A stretch of DNA of 64,000 nt from positions 1 through 64,000 of the forward strand of contig NZ_CP110008.1 of the NCBI RefSeq assembly GCF_025947285.1, in the 5' to 3' direction. Below the pieces are notes generated by a model. It ran no database searches and was not told the DNA's origin. It saw only the letters and a program-made list of their open reading frames with translations. This stretch comes from Flavobacterium sp. N2820. Its GTDB lineage: Bacteria > Bacteroidota > Bacteroidia > Flavobacteriales > Flavobacteriaceae. A program made the position numbers and the translations under genes. Of the stretch, positions 8,006 through 16,504 are shown piece after piece (the first letter of the stretch is position 1; every line of letters begins with the position of its first letter).

Positions 8006-8747
8006 CTTCTTTATCTTCTTTACTGAAAAAATCGAACTTATAACCCTCTGCAAAATCAACACTTGAAATATTCAAAGGAATTGGTGTCTTTTTACCCTCT
8101 TCTATAAGGCAAGCCTCAATATACCACGATGAGCGAACAGGCTTAAATGCTTTTGATATGATTTCCACTCCATCTGAGAACTCAGGGTTGTTAAATTTTT
8201 GGGTTAACTTTTGAAGCTCCAGCACTCGGTTACTTTTTAAGTTTCCGTTGGCATCTTTTTTCAATAAATCAAAAACCATTTCTACAAGTGCTGCAGTGTC
8301 TGTGTCCTTTGCTAACGATGTGATAAAGTTTTTAACTTTTTCAACTCCTGCGTGTGCCGTGTCGTCCCAACCATCGTTCACTCGGTAACCAATAGTAATT
8401 TGAGATGTATCCGTTGAAAAGGTGTGCGAGCGTTGTTTTTCTTTTAATTCGTACACCTCATTTTTAAGTGAAAGAATGTTTTCAAAAAATTCAAAGGTTT
8501 CCTTTTTGGCAACTGATAGAATTTCGGAAGCGTGGCACAATCTAAAAATTGCTTTTGGAACAGTCTCTGCAACTAAAGCTTTGTAAGCCTCACGTTGTTC
8601 GTTTTTGTGGTTTTTCTTTTTTGCCAATGCGTCTAATAGTTCCTGCTCTGTTAATTGGCTTACGTCGATTGGTTTTTCTAATGTTTCTGTGCTCATTTCT
8701 GTTAAAATTTGTGGTTCGATTACTTCGATGTTATTAATTAAATTCAT
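7989..8747 (-). CDS. DUF3164-like Mu-phage early protein
   Basis: 252 aa. The N-terminal part is helical and charged (LTEQELLDALAKKKNHKNEQ). The middle contains TIGYRVNDGWDDTAHAGVEK, and the C-terminal half contains LKSNRVLELQKLTQKFNNPE and a SWYIEACLIEEG strand. This fits the DUF3164 family found downstream of MuA/MuB in Mu-like phages, whose biochemical role is unknown. Position and size support it; the family name is by recall. Confidence 0.55.
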   Translation of the reverse strand: MNLINNIEVIEPQILTEMSTETLEKPIDVSQLTEQELLDALAKKKNHKNEQREAYKALVAETVPKAIFRLCHASEILSVAKKETFEFFENILSLKNEVYELKEKQRSHTFSTDTSQITIGYRVNDGWDDTAHAGVEKVKNFITSLAKDTDTAALVEMVFDLLKKDANGNLKSNRVLELQKLTQKFNNPEFSDGVEIISKAFKPVRSSWYIEACLIEEGKKTPIPLNISSVDFAEGYKFDFFSKEDKEDGSSN

Positions 8748-8977
8748 TACTTTAATTTTTTTAGTTTGTTCTCTATGCTTTCTGGAACATTGTATACGAA
8801 AACTTCCTTAAGTTTTTTTTCAGAAAACAAGTACTTTCTTCTATCTAGAAGCGATGCAATTTCCTGATTGATACAAATTCGCTCTCCTGGAGTAAAAATT
8901 GTTTTCTTTAGTTCTGTATCTATTACAAGGGCATCCTGTAGTTCCTCAATACGTTGGCTGATTTCTTCTAAATGCAT
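8747..8977 (-). CDS. Small coiled-coil phage protein, 76 aa
   Basis: MHLEEISQRIEELQDALVID begins a helical protein with heptad-like spacing and a lysine-rich end. The ATG overlaps nothing upstream but is 1 nt from the preceding stop. Function unknown. Confidence 0.5.
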   Translation of the reverse strand: MHLEEISQRIEELQDALVIDTELKKTIFTPGERICINQEIASLLDRRKYLFSEKKLKEVFVYNVPESIENKLKKLK

Positions 8978-8978
8978 C

Positions 8979-9116
8979 TTATTGTTTTTTTTGTTGTTCC
9001 TTTAATTCTCTAAGGTCGCTTTCTACGCATGTTCTAAACGGGTTATCGTGGTTGTGCTTTAGCCATTCCTCTAACTCCGTTATTCGTTCGCTGAGTGTTT
9101 TTATTTTCTGTGGCAT
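8979..9116 (-). CDS. Short phage ORF, 45 aa
   Basis: A 45-codon frame reads MPQKIKTLSERITELEEWLK and ends DLRELKEQQKKQ-stop. It lies tightly between its neighbours, 1-2 nt on each side, so its bounds fit the operon exactly. It is a predicted amphipathic helix or coiled coil. Confidence 0.5.
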   Translation of the reverse strand: MPQKIKTLSERITELEEWLKHNHDNPFRTCVESDLRELKEQQKKQ

Positions 9117-9117
9117 A

Positions 9118-9489
9118 CTAGTTTTGATTTAATGCTGTGAAAACTGGAACTCCGTTGCTTCTTATGCTTTTAGAACCAGAACATTTTAAACTATCCAGTA
9201 AAGCTGTTGGCTTAATACTAAACAATCGATATGTTGTTTCTTTGTAGCAATTTTTTAGGTCTTGTGTTGATATTGTAGGAGAGCCAACATATCTATCTGT
9301 TAAGTTGTGAAACTCCTCTTCGCACTTTAATAACTCGATGATAAACCATTTGTTTACCATTGCATTTGCGAGTACGGTTTGATATTGTTTGTGATTTATG
9401 GTAACGCTTTCGCACCAACGAGAGTAAATCCCAAAAATCATTAATTCGTATTGGTCCTGGTCTAAATTTAATTTTGCTAAGGTTGTCAT
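9118..9489 (-). CDS. Hypothetical phage protein, 123 aa
   Basis: MTTLAKLNLDQDQYELMIFG begins a soluble, mostly helical 123-aa protein with three cysteines. It follows the RecA-type ATPase gene by 7 nt, so it is cotranscribed with the transposition genes. No family recognised. Confidence 0.5.
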   Translation of the reverse strand: MTTLAKLNLDQDQYELMIFGIYSRWCESVTINHKQYQTVLANAMVNKWFIIELLKCEEEFHNLTDRYVGSPTISTQDLKNCYKETTYRLFSIKPTALLDSLKCSGSKSIRSNGVPVFTALNQN

Positions 9490-9496
9490 GATGTTG

Positions 9497-10129
9497 TTAT
9501 TGTTTTAAATTGAAATCGTATTGAGCAGCACCTTCCGCCCAGATAATGTATGGTTCTTTATCTCCTCCAAGTCGACTTAAACACATCGCCTTGTAACCTT
9601 CTACTCGTATTTTGATGTCAGCATCATATTTTACGAAGTTTGCCAATGCTCCCTTTGGGTTTTTTCCGTCAGCGTGGCTAATGAAAATGAATAACTTGTT
9701 TGGGAACTCCTCTTTTAAACTTTGATATTCTTTTTTTGTCATTCCAGTGTACTGGATGGAGTCAATAAAAATTATATCAGGTGATTTCTTTTTGCGTAGC
9801 CTTTCTTTTAAGTTGTCAATGTTTTCTCGATTTCCAATTACGAACTTTCGAGCTACTTCTTTCATGTTGTTATTTATAACTGCCGTTTGAAATGATTTAC
9901 GAGCTCCCTCTTCCAGTGTGTTATAAAATACTTTTCCTGACATTGTTAGCTCTTTAGCAAGTTGAAGCGAAAAGGCTGTTTTTCCGTTAAAGGATTCGCC
10001 CCAAACAATCCAAACGCCTGAGCATTCGGGGCTGCCTAATAACTTGCCAAAAAAAGGCGACAATTGTAATTCTTTGAACTTCATTTTCTCTATTTCGTCA
10101 ACCGAAATGGCTCTTTTAATCTTGCTCAT
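9497..10129 (-). CDS. RecA/RadA-type ATPase of the prophage
   Basis: 210 aa, a single RecA-fold ATPase domain. The Walker A motif is GESFNGKT (about residues 44-51) and the Walker B strand is PDIIFIDSIQY. A SHADGKNPKGALANFVKYDA segment after it resembles the RadA/RecA switch and loop region. It overlaps the MuB-like gene by 14 nt. In Mu only MuB is present at this place, so a second ATPase is an addition typical of some Bacteroidetes Mu-like phages (inference). It may handle recombination or replication at transposition forks. Confidence 0.7.
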   Translation of the reverse strand: MSKIKRAISVDEIEKMKFKELQLSPFFGKLLGSPECSGVWIVWGESFNGKTAFSLQLAKELTMSGKVFYNTLEEGARKSFQTAVINNNMKEVARKFVIGNRENIDNLKERLRKKKSPDIIFIDSIQYTGMTKKEYQSLKEEFPNKLFIFISHADGKNPKGALANFVKYDADIKIRVEGYKAMCLSRLGGDKEPYIIWAEGAAQYDFNLKQ

Positions 10130-10976
10130 TTACCTTTCGATTTTTGTAAGCGTGAATAGAACGTTTAACTCTTCTTAAATCTCCGTCGCACTCGTTAAAG
10201 ATTTGTTTTATTGCTTTTGTTTCTTCCACTCCGTTTGCCATACATATTTGCGCAACGTCTGTGGCATTAACACCTCTTAACTCGATGAACTTTCTACCTA
10301 TACGTGAGTTAATTTCTTTGTATCCTTTTCGGTTTAACTTGATGCCTTTTTGGATTCGTTTAGATAAATGATCCGTTGCACAAAGAATGATTCCGCAGTG
10401 GTCTTCTAATCGGTTGTAAAGTGTGATAAAGAAGTAAAGCACTGTATCTGGTAATTTGTCCGCCTCGTCTAAAATGATAAGCGGATTTTCAGAAGATTTT
10501 AATTTCTTAACAATTTCATTCATCATCTCGGCAACTGTGTACCCTGTATAGTCAACACCCATCGCCGTTAATAATTGCACTAAGAACTCTTTACGGTTCC
10601 AATATTCTGCACAGCTCAATAAATAGGCGTTTTTGTGGTCTTGTATGTAAAGGTCAAAGGACTTAGACTTACCAGAACCAGCATCGCCAGTCATTGCAAA
10701 AACGTTGGCGTTTTCTTGAGCATCTGTTAAAAGCTTTGTGATTAGTTTGTAGTCTGTAGTTTCAACAAAAGACCAAGTTTTTGCACTGGCACCTATTTGG
10801 CTTGCGATATTTCTCCACATTGCCTCAGAGATGTTGTCCCAGTTATCGTTCATAATTTGTGAAAGCAATGCAGATGATACTCCAGCTAAAGAGTTTGCCG
10901 CTTTGTTTTGGCTTCCTTTCTGCGCGATGAAAGTTCTAAGACTTTCCTGAACTTGTTTTTTAAAATCTGTTGTCAT
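10116..10976 (-). CDS. MuB-like transposition target ATPase
   Basis: 286 aa. The N-terminal 60 residues form a helix-turn-helix-like region (QNKAANSLAGVSSALLSQIM), as in MuB. An AAA+ ATPase follows with Walker A GDAGSGKS (97-104) and Walker B LIILDEADK (D170, E171). MuB binds DNA with ATP, marks the insertion target and activates MuA. The gene directly follows the transposase gene on the minus strand, as in Mu. Length is close to MuB (312 aa). It appears intact. Confidence 0.85.
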   Translation of the reverse strand: MTTDFKKQVQESLRTFIAQKGSQNKAANSLAGVSSALLSQIMNDNWDNISEAMWRNIASQIGASAKTWSFVETTDYKLITKLLTDAQENANVFAMTGDAGSGKSKSFDLYIQDHKNAYLLSCAEYWNRKEFLVQLLTAMGVDYTGYTVAEMMNEIVKKLKSSENPLIILDEADKLPDTVLYFFITLYNRLEDHCGIILCATDHLSKRIQKGIKLNRKGYKEINSRIGRKFIELRGVNATDVAQICMANGVEETKAIKQIFNECDGDLRRVKRSIHAYKNRKVNEQD

Positions 10977-11023
10977 ACTTTTGTTTTAGTTTAGTTATTA
11001 ATTCGGACTGCAATCCGTGTTTT

Positions 11024-13015
11024 TTACATAATGTTGTAGATGTCTACGTCTCCGTTTTCGTCTAGTAAAACCGCTTCGCTCACTTTCTTTTGATAGGTAC
11101 CGATTGCGGTTTTTTGCTTTTTAGCTCTAGAGCTTTCAATTCCTGCAAGTGCTGGCTCATTCAATCCGTAGTCTGCATTTCGTCTGCCTTCTTGCTCTAA
11201 AATCTCTTCGACTTTATCTCGGTTAGCTATTCTAATTTCTTTTAGCTTATCGCCAACTGTTTTAAAGTAACCCGCTTCAAACTCTTCCTGTTCTTGTTTC
11301 GCTCTATGTAGCACAACTTTGGTTTCGGCTTCTTTAACCAGTCTTAAACCTAGAGGCGTTTTTTCGTAAAGCATAATCAAACTCATGTCGTCTGGATCAA
11401 ACTTGATTGTGAACTTTTTATTGATGTTCTCATTTAACCACTGTAAGTCTGGCGTTCTATCTCCGTTGTACACCATATAGTCAAATTGTACATTTTTCTC
11501 TTTGAAGGTTATGCCTCCAGATGTACAGGTAACTTGTTTTTCTCTTTCAATCCAAAAGAAGTCTACCATTTGAAGTGGCGATACTTGAGGTGTGTCAGGG
11601 TTTTCAGAGTTATAGTACATTTCCAATCTTGACACTCCTGTTTTTGGATTTGGTGCCGAGTTCCATTGCTCACGACACTTTGTATAAATTGACATTATTT
11701 CGCTTAGCGTTGGTAAGTTGTGAATGTTGGCTCCAATCATTTCCGAGTTTTGACGGCTCGAAACTTTTTTCGCTGTAATGTTTTGTCCTGTAAAGAACCA
11801 GTACTGCGCTAAATATTGTTGTTGGAATCTACCAAATGCACTTTCAATTGTTTTAGACTTACCGTTATATGGTTGCGTTTTGATTGCTAAATGTGAAATC
11901 TTATTTAAGAAATTACCACTTTCTAATTTTTTGTGTCCGCCCTGGTTATCAAATGAAATTTGGTAAGGTTTAACTCCCGCCGTTTTCATTGCCATTTTAT
12001 AAGCGTGGTATTGTGCTTGGTAATCTTCCGTTTTTGAAATATGGTAACCCAAGAAAACCTCAGAGTAAGCATCCATAACTTCATACACTTGCATTGTAGC
12101 CGTTTTGCCGTTTTCGTCTTGGTAGTAGAAGTTTAGTTTTGTACCATCTGAATACCAAAGTGAATCTCTCATTGATGGAAGAGCCGTTTTGTGGTGATAC
12201 GTAAACTTTTCTTTTGCTTTTAGCTCTCCGTAACGGTAACCATACCACAAGTATTCTAAAGGCGATAAGTAATTGATCAGTGACTGTTCCGTTTTCAGTT
12301 CCTTCCATCCACGCTCTTGTGCCTCTTGGTTATACTCACGTAGTAATTGATTGAAGCTCGTACACTTTTGCACTCTATCGCACCAACGTGCAAATATCCA
12401 ACGACCTGCCTCCTCATTAATTTTCTCGGCGTTTTTAGAGCAAAAGTTTTTGTGTATTAAAACTGTGTAACCATCGTTTAAATACTGATTAAGCTTGTCT
12501 TTAAGTCTTCTATGGTTAGTTGGTAACGTATGCGGATAAGTGTGCTTTGGAAGTTCAGAAACAACCTCTGCAATTTTTTGCCAAACGTTTAATTTTGCTC
12601 CAGCTAATGCTTTGCGTTGCATTGCTTTGTTTTGATAAATAGTGTTGATTGCGTTTAAGATGTTCGCATTAGTGCAATACTCTTTGATATTCTTTTCAGG
12701 AAGTGCCTCGCCAGAATCTAACGTGTAATTTTTAAAGAACTCGTAGGCTTTTTGGTCTTGCTCGATATAATCAATAAATGAAATCGTGGTAACCTTTGCG
12801 TAAGGGTCGCCCGCTATTTCAATTACTTTATTTTTTATATCTGTTCTCATTGTGTTAAATTCGATTAATGCTTTTCTTCCGTTTCCGCCTGTTTGTAGTT
12901 TTATAATGTGACCTCTTGAACAGAGCTGCTTATAATTTGGCTCGCTGACTATTCCAGAGGATGTAAGCCAACTGGCTTGCACACATAAAACTCTATTTTC
13001 AAAATATTCAAACAT
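11024..13015 (-). CDS. MuA-like DDE transposase
   Basis: 663 aa, the same length as Mu MuA. The N-terminal region is a winged-helix DNA-binding part (SWLTSSGIVSEPNYKQLCSR). The DDE core is visible: D290 in LWYSDGTKLNF, D356 in ISFDNQGGHKK and E391 in SKTIESAFGRF, with 34 residues between the second D and E. A C-terminal beta-barrel and a basic helical tail follow. The enzyme binds both phage ends and performs replicative transposition. It is the first large gene of the early operon, with the Ner-like gene just upstream. It seems intact, so the element may still be able to transpose its ends. Confidence 0.92.
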   Translation of the reverse strand: MFEYFENRVLCVQASWLTSSGIVSEPNYKQLCSRGHIIKLQTGGNGRKALIEFNTMRTDIKNKVIEIAGDPYAKVTTISFIDYIEQDQKAYEFFKNYTLDSGEALPEKNIKEYCTNANILNAINTIYQNKAMQRKALAGAKLNVWQKIAEVVSELPKHTYPHTLPTNHRRLKDKLNQYLNDGYTVLIHKNFCSKNAEKINEEAGRWIFARWCDRVQKCTSFNQLLREYNQEAQERGWKELKTEQSLINYLSPLEYLWYGYRYGELKAKEKFTYHHKTALPSMRDSLWYSDGTKLNFYYQDENGKTATMQVYEVMDAYSEVFLGYHISKTEDYQAQYHAYKMAMKTAGVKPYQISFDNQGGHKKLESGNFLNKISHLAIKTQPYNGKSKTIESAFGRFQQQYLAQYWFFTGQNITAKKVSSRQNSEMIGANIHNLPTLSEIMSIYTKCREQWNSAPNPKTGVSRLEMYYNSENPDTPQVSPLQMVDFFWIEREKQVTCTSGGITFKEKNVQFDYMVYNGDRTPDLQWLNENINKKFTIKFDPDDMSLIMLYEKTPLGLRLVKEAETKVVLHRAKQEQEEFEAGYFKTVGDKLKEIRIANRDKVEEILEQEGRRNADYGLNEPALAGIESSRAKKQKTAIGTYQKKVSEAVLLDENGDVDIYNIM

Positions 13016-13018
13016 GGT

Positions 13019-13204
13019 TTATCCTTTTTGTTCTAAAATTTCCAACATTTTTTTTGCGTCTTCAACTATTGACTTAGCTATGTCCGTATTTTGTTCTCTT
13101 TCTCCTTTTAAAACAAGTCTTACATAAGCATCTGTGCATTGATACTTAGAGGCTAATGCAGATTTATTTATTAATTTTCTTTGCTTTGATGTAAATTCTG
13201 TCAT
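13019..13204 (-). CDS. Ner-like small DNA-binding protein
   Basis: 61 aa with one helix-turn-helix: NKSALASKYQCTDAYVRLVL. It is the first gene of the early operon, 3 nt from the transposase gene and next to the operator region. Mu Ner holds this place and down-regulates early transcription. The match is by position and fold type, not by clear sequence likeness. Confidence 0.6.
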   Translation of the reverse strand: MTEFTSKQRKLINKSALASKYQCTDAYVRLVLKGEREQNTDIAKSIVEDAKKMLEILEQKG

Positions 13205-13237
13205 AATATTTAGTAGCTTTGTTTTGAAATCTGAAAC

Positions 13238-13293
13238 AAATATCGAAAGTTCTTTCGAATTAAAAAAATAAATTCGAATATTTTTTCGATATT
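13238..13293. promoter_or_regulatory. Operator cluster between prophage repressor and early operon
   Basis: The 108-bp divergent gap contains ATATCGAAAG, two TTCGAA palindromes (13254-13259, 13273-13278) and TTTCGATAT. The outer pair are inverted copies, so four related half-sites are arranged symmetrically. This is the expected place for repressor and Ner binding. Confidence 0.65.
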
Positions 13294-13312
13294 TTTTTCT
13301 AATTGCCTATTT

Positions 13313-14005
13313 ATGAGTATAATAAATGATAAAATTAACCAGATAGCCATCCAGTACTACAAAGGAAACAACTCTTTGTTCGCTGATGCTATGGGAACAA
13401 GTGAGGCAAACATTAGAAATTACAGGAAATCAACAACCCCTAAACTTGATTTTATATTGAAAATTAAAGAAGTCCTCGAAATAAGTTTCGACTATTTGTT
13501 ACAAGATGATCACGTGCCTAATAATGTTCTTTTAGAGCCTAAAGCCGTTTATAAATTAAAGACCGACAAAACAATTGATTCCCAGAAGGTACCATTGTAT
13601 GATATTGAGGCAACTGCAGGAGTGGTTGGACTATTTAAAAACGATAATGGAAATAAAAAGCCTATCGATTTTATTTCAATACCTAATCTTCCAAAATGTG
13701 ATGGCGCTATTTATGTAACTGGAGATAGTATGTATCCGCTTTTAAAAAGTGGTGACATCATTATGTATAAAGAGCTCAATAATAGTATAGAAAGCATATT
13801 TTTTGGAGAAATGTATTTGCTTTCAATAAATTTAGAAGGTGAGGAATATGTAACCGTAAAATGGATCCATAAATCAGAAAAGGGAGAAGAGTATATTAAG
13901 ATTGTTTCTCAGAACTCACATCATCAGCCAAAAGACGTGCATTTAAACTCAATAAAGGCACTTGCGCTAATAAAGGCATCTATTAGAATCAACTCAATGA
14001 GCTGA
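13313..14005 (+). CDS. S24-family prophage repressor (CI/LexA-like)
   Basis: 230 aa. The N-terminal domain is an HTH (SLFADAMGTSEANIRNYRKS). The C-terminal domain is an S24 peptidase-like domain with the serine in VTGDSMYPLLKSGDIIMY and the lysine in YVTVKWIH. The linker has ATAGV, fitting an Ala-Gly autocleavage site. LexA/CI-like repressors hold lysogeny and cleave themselves under RecA activation. It diverges from the Ner-like gene across an operator cluster. It looks complete. Confidence 0.85.
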   Translation: MSIINDKINQIAIQYYKGNNSLFADAMGTSEANIRNYRKSTTPKLDFILKIKEVLEISFDYLLQDDHVPNNVLLEPKAVYKLKTDKTIDSQKVPLYDIEATAGVVGLFKNDNGNKKPIDFISIPNLPKCDGAIYVTGDSMYPLLKSGDIIMYKELNNSIESIFFGEMYLLSINLEGEEYVTVKWIHKSEKGEEYIKIVSQNSHHQPKDVHLNSIKALALIKASIRINSMS

Positions 14006-14647
14006 TTTTTATATAAAATTTACTCAAATAACACTTAAACCTCTGATAATTAGCGGTTTTTGTTGTTTTTATATGTTTTAATAAAGGCAATAAGTATTAC
14101 TTTAAACTTGTTTTTGAATACTTTCATCTTGTTTTTTTGTAATACATATCTTTTAAAAGTTAATTTTTTTTATTGTTTTGTAACTGCAACTGTAACCCCA
14201 ACTGTAACCGCAAATCAAAAATTTAATAAAATGAATTGTTTTTGTTGTTCTTTTGATTCCAACTTTTAAAAGCCAATTAAATAGTTGTTAATTGGTGTTT
14301 AAACAGCAAAAAAAGAGCCTTATTTATCAATAAAATAAGGCTTTTTTGTATGTTTGTACCGTAGAGTAGTAGTAAAGCGTTTAAATGCGTTTAAAATGCT
14401 TTTGTGAATGGAACTAAAATAGTAGTAGATAGAGTACTAATGCACGTTTTATTTTATTGCACATTTTGACCTTTTTTGGTCTGATAGCCTTATTTTATTA
14501 GACTTTTCGACCTTTTTTATATTATTTATTTATGTACAATTTATTTTATAGCCCTTAATTTCGTATTACAAGAGAAAAGAAGTAAACTAAATGTAGCTAA
14601 AAGGGCAATTTTTATTTTTAACATGTTCTATGATTTTTTAATTAATA
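14006..14647. other. Non-coding prophage end and flank
   Basis: No convincing gene. A 70-codon plus frame (14060-14269) is low-complexity and contains a short tandem repeat of AACTGTAACC. After a terminator, 14360-14520 holds repeats: GCGTTTAAA twice in tandem (14377, 14387), TAGTAGTA twice, and two copies of TTTTNGACCTTTTTT. These may be transposase-binding repeats at the phage end, but no exact end or target duplication can be fixed. Confidence 0.35.
14316..14347. terminator. Terminator downstream of the prophage repressor
   Basis: AGCCTTATTT pairs with AAATAAGGCT around a 7-nt loop, with A-run before and T-run after. It can act in both directions. Confidence 0.8.
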
Positions 14648-15037
14648 TTAATTTGTTTTTTTATTGATAGTGAAATAAGCAAATGCAACAAAGATTATGG
14701 TTACAACAATTCTAAAAATCATTGCTCCAATTGTTTTGGTTTCATGCACTCCGTCTGTGTAGATATAAATAATAAAGCAAATAAATGCATTTATGAGAAT
14801 TAGTGCCGAAATTCCTAAAATAGTTGATGTCCAATTTTTGTTTTTAAGAAAGCCATAACTTGCTACTAAATAGATTATGCTACTGATGAAATTTGCCCAA
14901 ACTATGAACAAAACATAATTTCCTTCTTTGGCTCTAATTCCAAATAAGTCAAAAATTACTGAAGCACTCAAAAACAAGGTTAGCAAACCAAAAGCAGCTA
15001 ACAGAATTGCTATGCTATATGATATTAAATTTTTCAT
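14648..15037 (-). CDS. Four-TM membrane protein, unknown function
   Basis: 129 aa with four hydrophobic segments (about residues 7-30, 42-62, 70-92, 105-124) and a basic C-terminus. It ends 3 nt before the cytochrome c gene begins in the same direction, so the two are probably one transcript. No family recognised. It is the first host-type gene next to the prophage. Confidence 0.55.
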   Translation of the reverse strand: MKNLISYSIAILLAAFGLLTLFLSASVIFDLFGIRAKEGNYVLFIVWANFISSIIYLVASYGFLKNKNWTSTILGISALILINAFICFIIYIYTDGVHETKTIGAMIFRIVVTIIFVAFAYFTINKKTN

Positions 15038-15040
15038 TGT

Positions 15041-15517
15041 TTATTTATTTCTACCATTTCCTATCCCTTGTACATTTTTATGCTTTTGTTGAAAATTGTC
15101 TTCAAACCATTCTGGAGTTTCAATTTCATTATCATAAATGTAAGATGCAATTTTTGTTAAATCATCTTCTTTAAAATCTTGTTTTGGCATAGCTGTAAAC
15201 TTATCAACAGCTCCAATCATCAAAGCATTTTCTGTTTTCGGATCAATGGCATAAGCAACAATAGCTTTTACAAAATCTTCTTTAGAATCATACTCTTTCA
15301 TATATCTACGTTTTACAGCTACCATTGGAGGAGCAATAATTTCATCATGAGATTTTGTTGTAACACTATGACAAGCGTAACATTTTTGCTGAAATAATTC
15401 AAATGCTTTATTGTCAGTAGTTAAATTGCTTTCGTTTATTTGAATTGATGACGTTTTGTTATTACAACTTGAAATAAAAAAATATGTAATTACGATTATT
15501 ATAAGATTTGCTTTCAT
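15041..15517 (-). CDS. Monoheme cytochrome c lipoprotein
   Basis: 158 aa. A lipoprotein signal ends in FISSC (lipobox C near residue 18). One heme site CYACH lies near residue 46, and a possible distal methionine in TAMPKQDF. The protein is a class I c-type cytochrome anchored to a membrane facing the periplasm. It likely carries electrons; the partner is not shown. It lies downstream of the adaptor gene, separated by 84 nt. Confidence 0.8.
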   Translation of the reverse strand: MKANLIIIVITYFFISSCNNKTSSIQINESNLTTDNKAFELFQQKCYACHSVTTKSHDEIIAPPMVAVKRRYMKEYDSKEDFVKAIVAYAIDPKTENALMIGAVDKFTAMPKQDFKEDDLTKIASYIYDNEIETPEWFEDNFQQKHKNVQGIGNGRNK

Positions 15518-15601
15518 ATTTTTTCTATATAATTTTTAAAATTAGGTGTTTTTAAAAAATTAATTGTTAATGATATAAACTTAAAACTAACTATTAAGTT
15601 G

Positions 15602-16480
15602 TTATTTTATCCACATTTCTGCTGGCATTCCGATTTTTAGACTGCCATCATTTTTTACTTTTACCTTTACTGCATAAACGAGATTTACTCGTTCTTCTTT
15701 TGTTTGAATAATTTTAGGAGTAAACTCTGCCGAAGATGCAATCCATGAAATGTTTCCTTGGTATGATTTCATATCTTTTTCAGCATCAATTTTTACCAAT
15801 ACATTTTGTCCAACTTTTATTTTTGACAACTGTGTTTCGCTTACATAGATTCGCAAAGTCATTTCAGAAATATCAGCTATCTTGTATAGTGGTTTTCCAA
15901 ATGCTGTTATTTCGCCTGGTTCAGCATACTTAGTCAAAACAGTTCCATTAATAGGATTAATAATTTTACTTTTTGCTATTTGGTCATTGATTTTAGCAAT
16001 TTGTACATCTATCGATTTTAAGTCATTTAAAATAGGTGCATTTTGAGTTCCGACACTTTTTATTTGCTCTTTGATAACTTTTACCTTTCCATCAATTTCA
16101 TCTACTTGTCGTTTAGTTGCAGCATTTTCAGCATACATATTACGGATTCGGTTTTTCTCTAAATTAGCTGTTTTTAATTGTTCATGTAAGACGCTTTTTT
16201 GAGATATTACATTTGCGGATTTTGACGATACGGTGTTTTTAGAGGCAATTAATTGTTGTTTCGCAAAATGTAATTGTAATGTATCAACTAATCCTACTTG
16301 TAATTGAGATTTTAATTCATCTCCTTCTTCGACTTTTAAAAACTCTATTTTACCGTTAGCTTCTGAAGAAATAGTTATTTCAGTTGCTTCAAAATTCCCA
16401 TAACCGTCAGCTTTGTCGTTATTTTTGTTACAAGAAATTAACCCTATCGTTGCTAAAATTATTATGCTTATTTTTTTCAT
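15602..16480 (-). CDS. HlyD/RND-type membrane fusion lipoprotein
   Basis: 292 aa. The lipobox is ISC near residue 17. A lipoyl/barrel-sandwich half precedes a long alpha-hairpin (residues about 85-150), the second lipoyl half reads INGTVLTKYAEPGEI, and a beta-barrel follows. Such adaptors join an inner-membrane pump to a TolC channel. It is 25 nt downstream of the TolC-like gene. Usually ATPase and permease genes of an ABC exporter follow; here a cytochrome follows instead. Confidence 0.8.
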   Translation of the reverse strand: MKKISIIILATIGLISCNKNNDKADGYGNFEATEITISSEANGKIEFLKVEEGDELKSQLQVGLVDTLQLHFAKQQLIASKNTVSSKSANVISQKSVLHEQLKTANLEKNRIRNMYAENAATKRQVDEIDGKVKVIKEQIKSVGTQNAPILNDLKSIDVQIAKINDQIAKSKIINPINGTVLTKYAEPGEITAFGKPLYKIADISEMTLRIYVSETQLSKIKVGQNVLVKIDAEKDMKSYQGNISWIASSAEFTPKIIQTKEERVNLVYAVKVKVKNDGSLKIGMPAEMWIK

Positions 16481-16504
16481 TTTTTAATTTTTTCGGATAC
16501 TATT

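Larger units (their letters stand above)
1..14530. mobile_element. Mu-like transposable prophage remnant
   Basis: A Mu-type prophage is indicated by a DDE transposase of MuA length (663 aa), a MuB-like ATPase directly downstream of it, a GemA-like protein, and remnants of MuF, virion morphogenesis and gp37-like genes. Early genes run leftward from about 13.2 kb and the repressor diverges to the right, so the repressor-proximal phage end should lie near 14.0-14.55 kb. The late genes run rightward at 0.2-2 kb and meet the early operon near a terminator at about 2.16 kb. The early half is largely intact and the head half is destroyed by indels. The other end lies left of the window. The first 211 bases contain no readable frame and may be the end of a decayed portal gene. 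The right limit is approximate. Confidence 0.85.

Noticed and set aside
14060-14269. Plus-strand 69-aa frame after the repressor
   Set aside because: Phe/Leu-rich low-complexity frame containing a short tandem repeat, with no partner gene; typical of AT-rich non-coding DNA.
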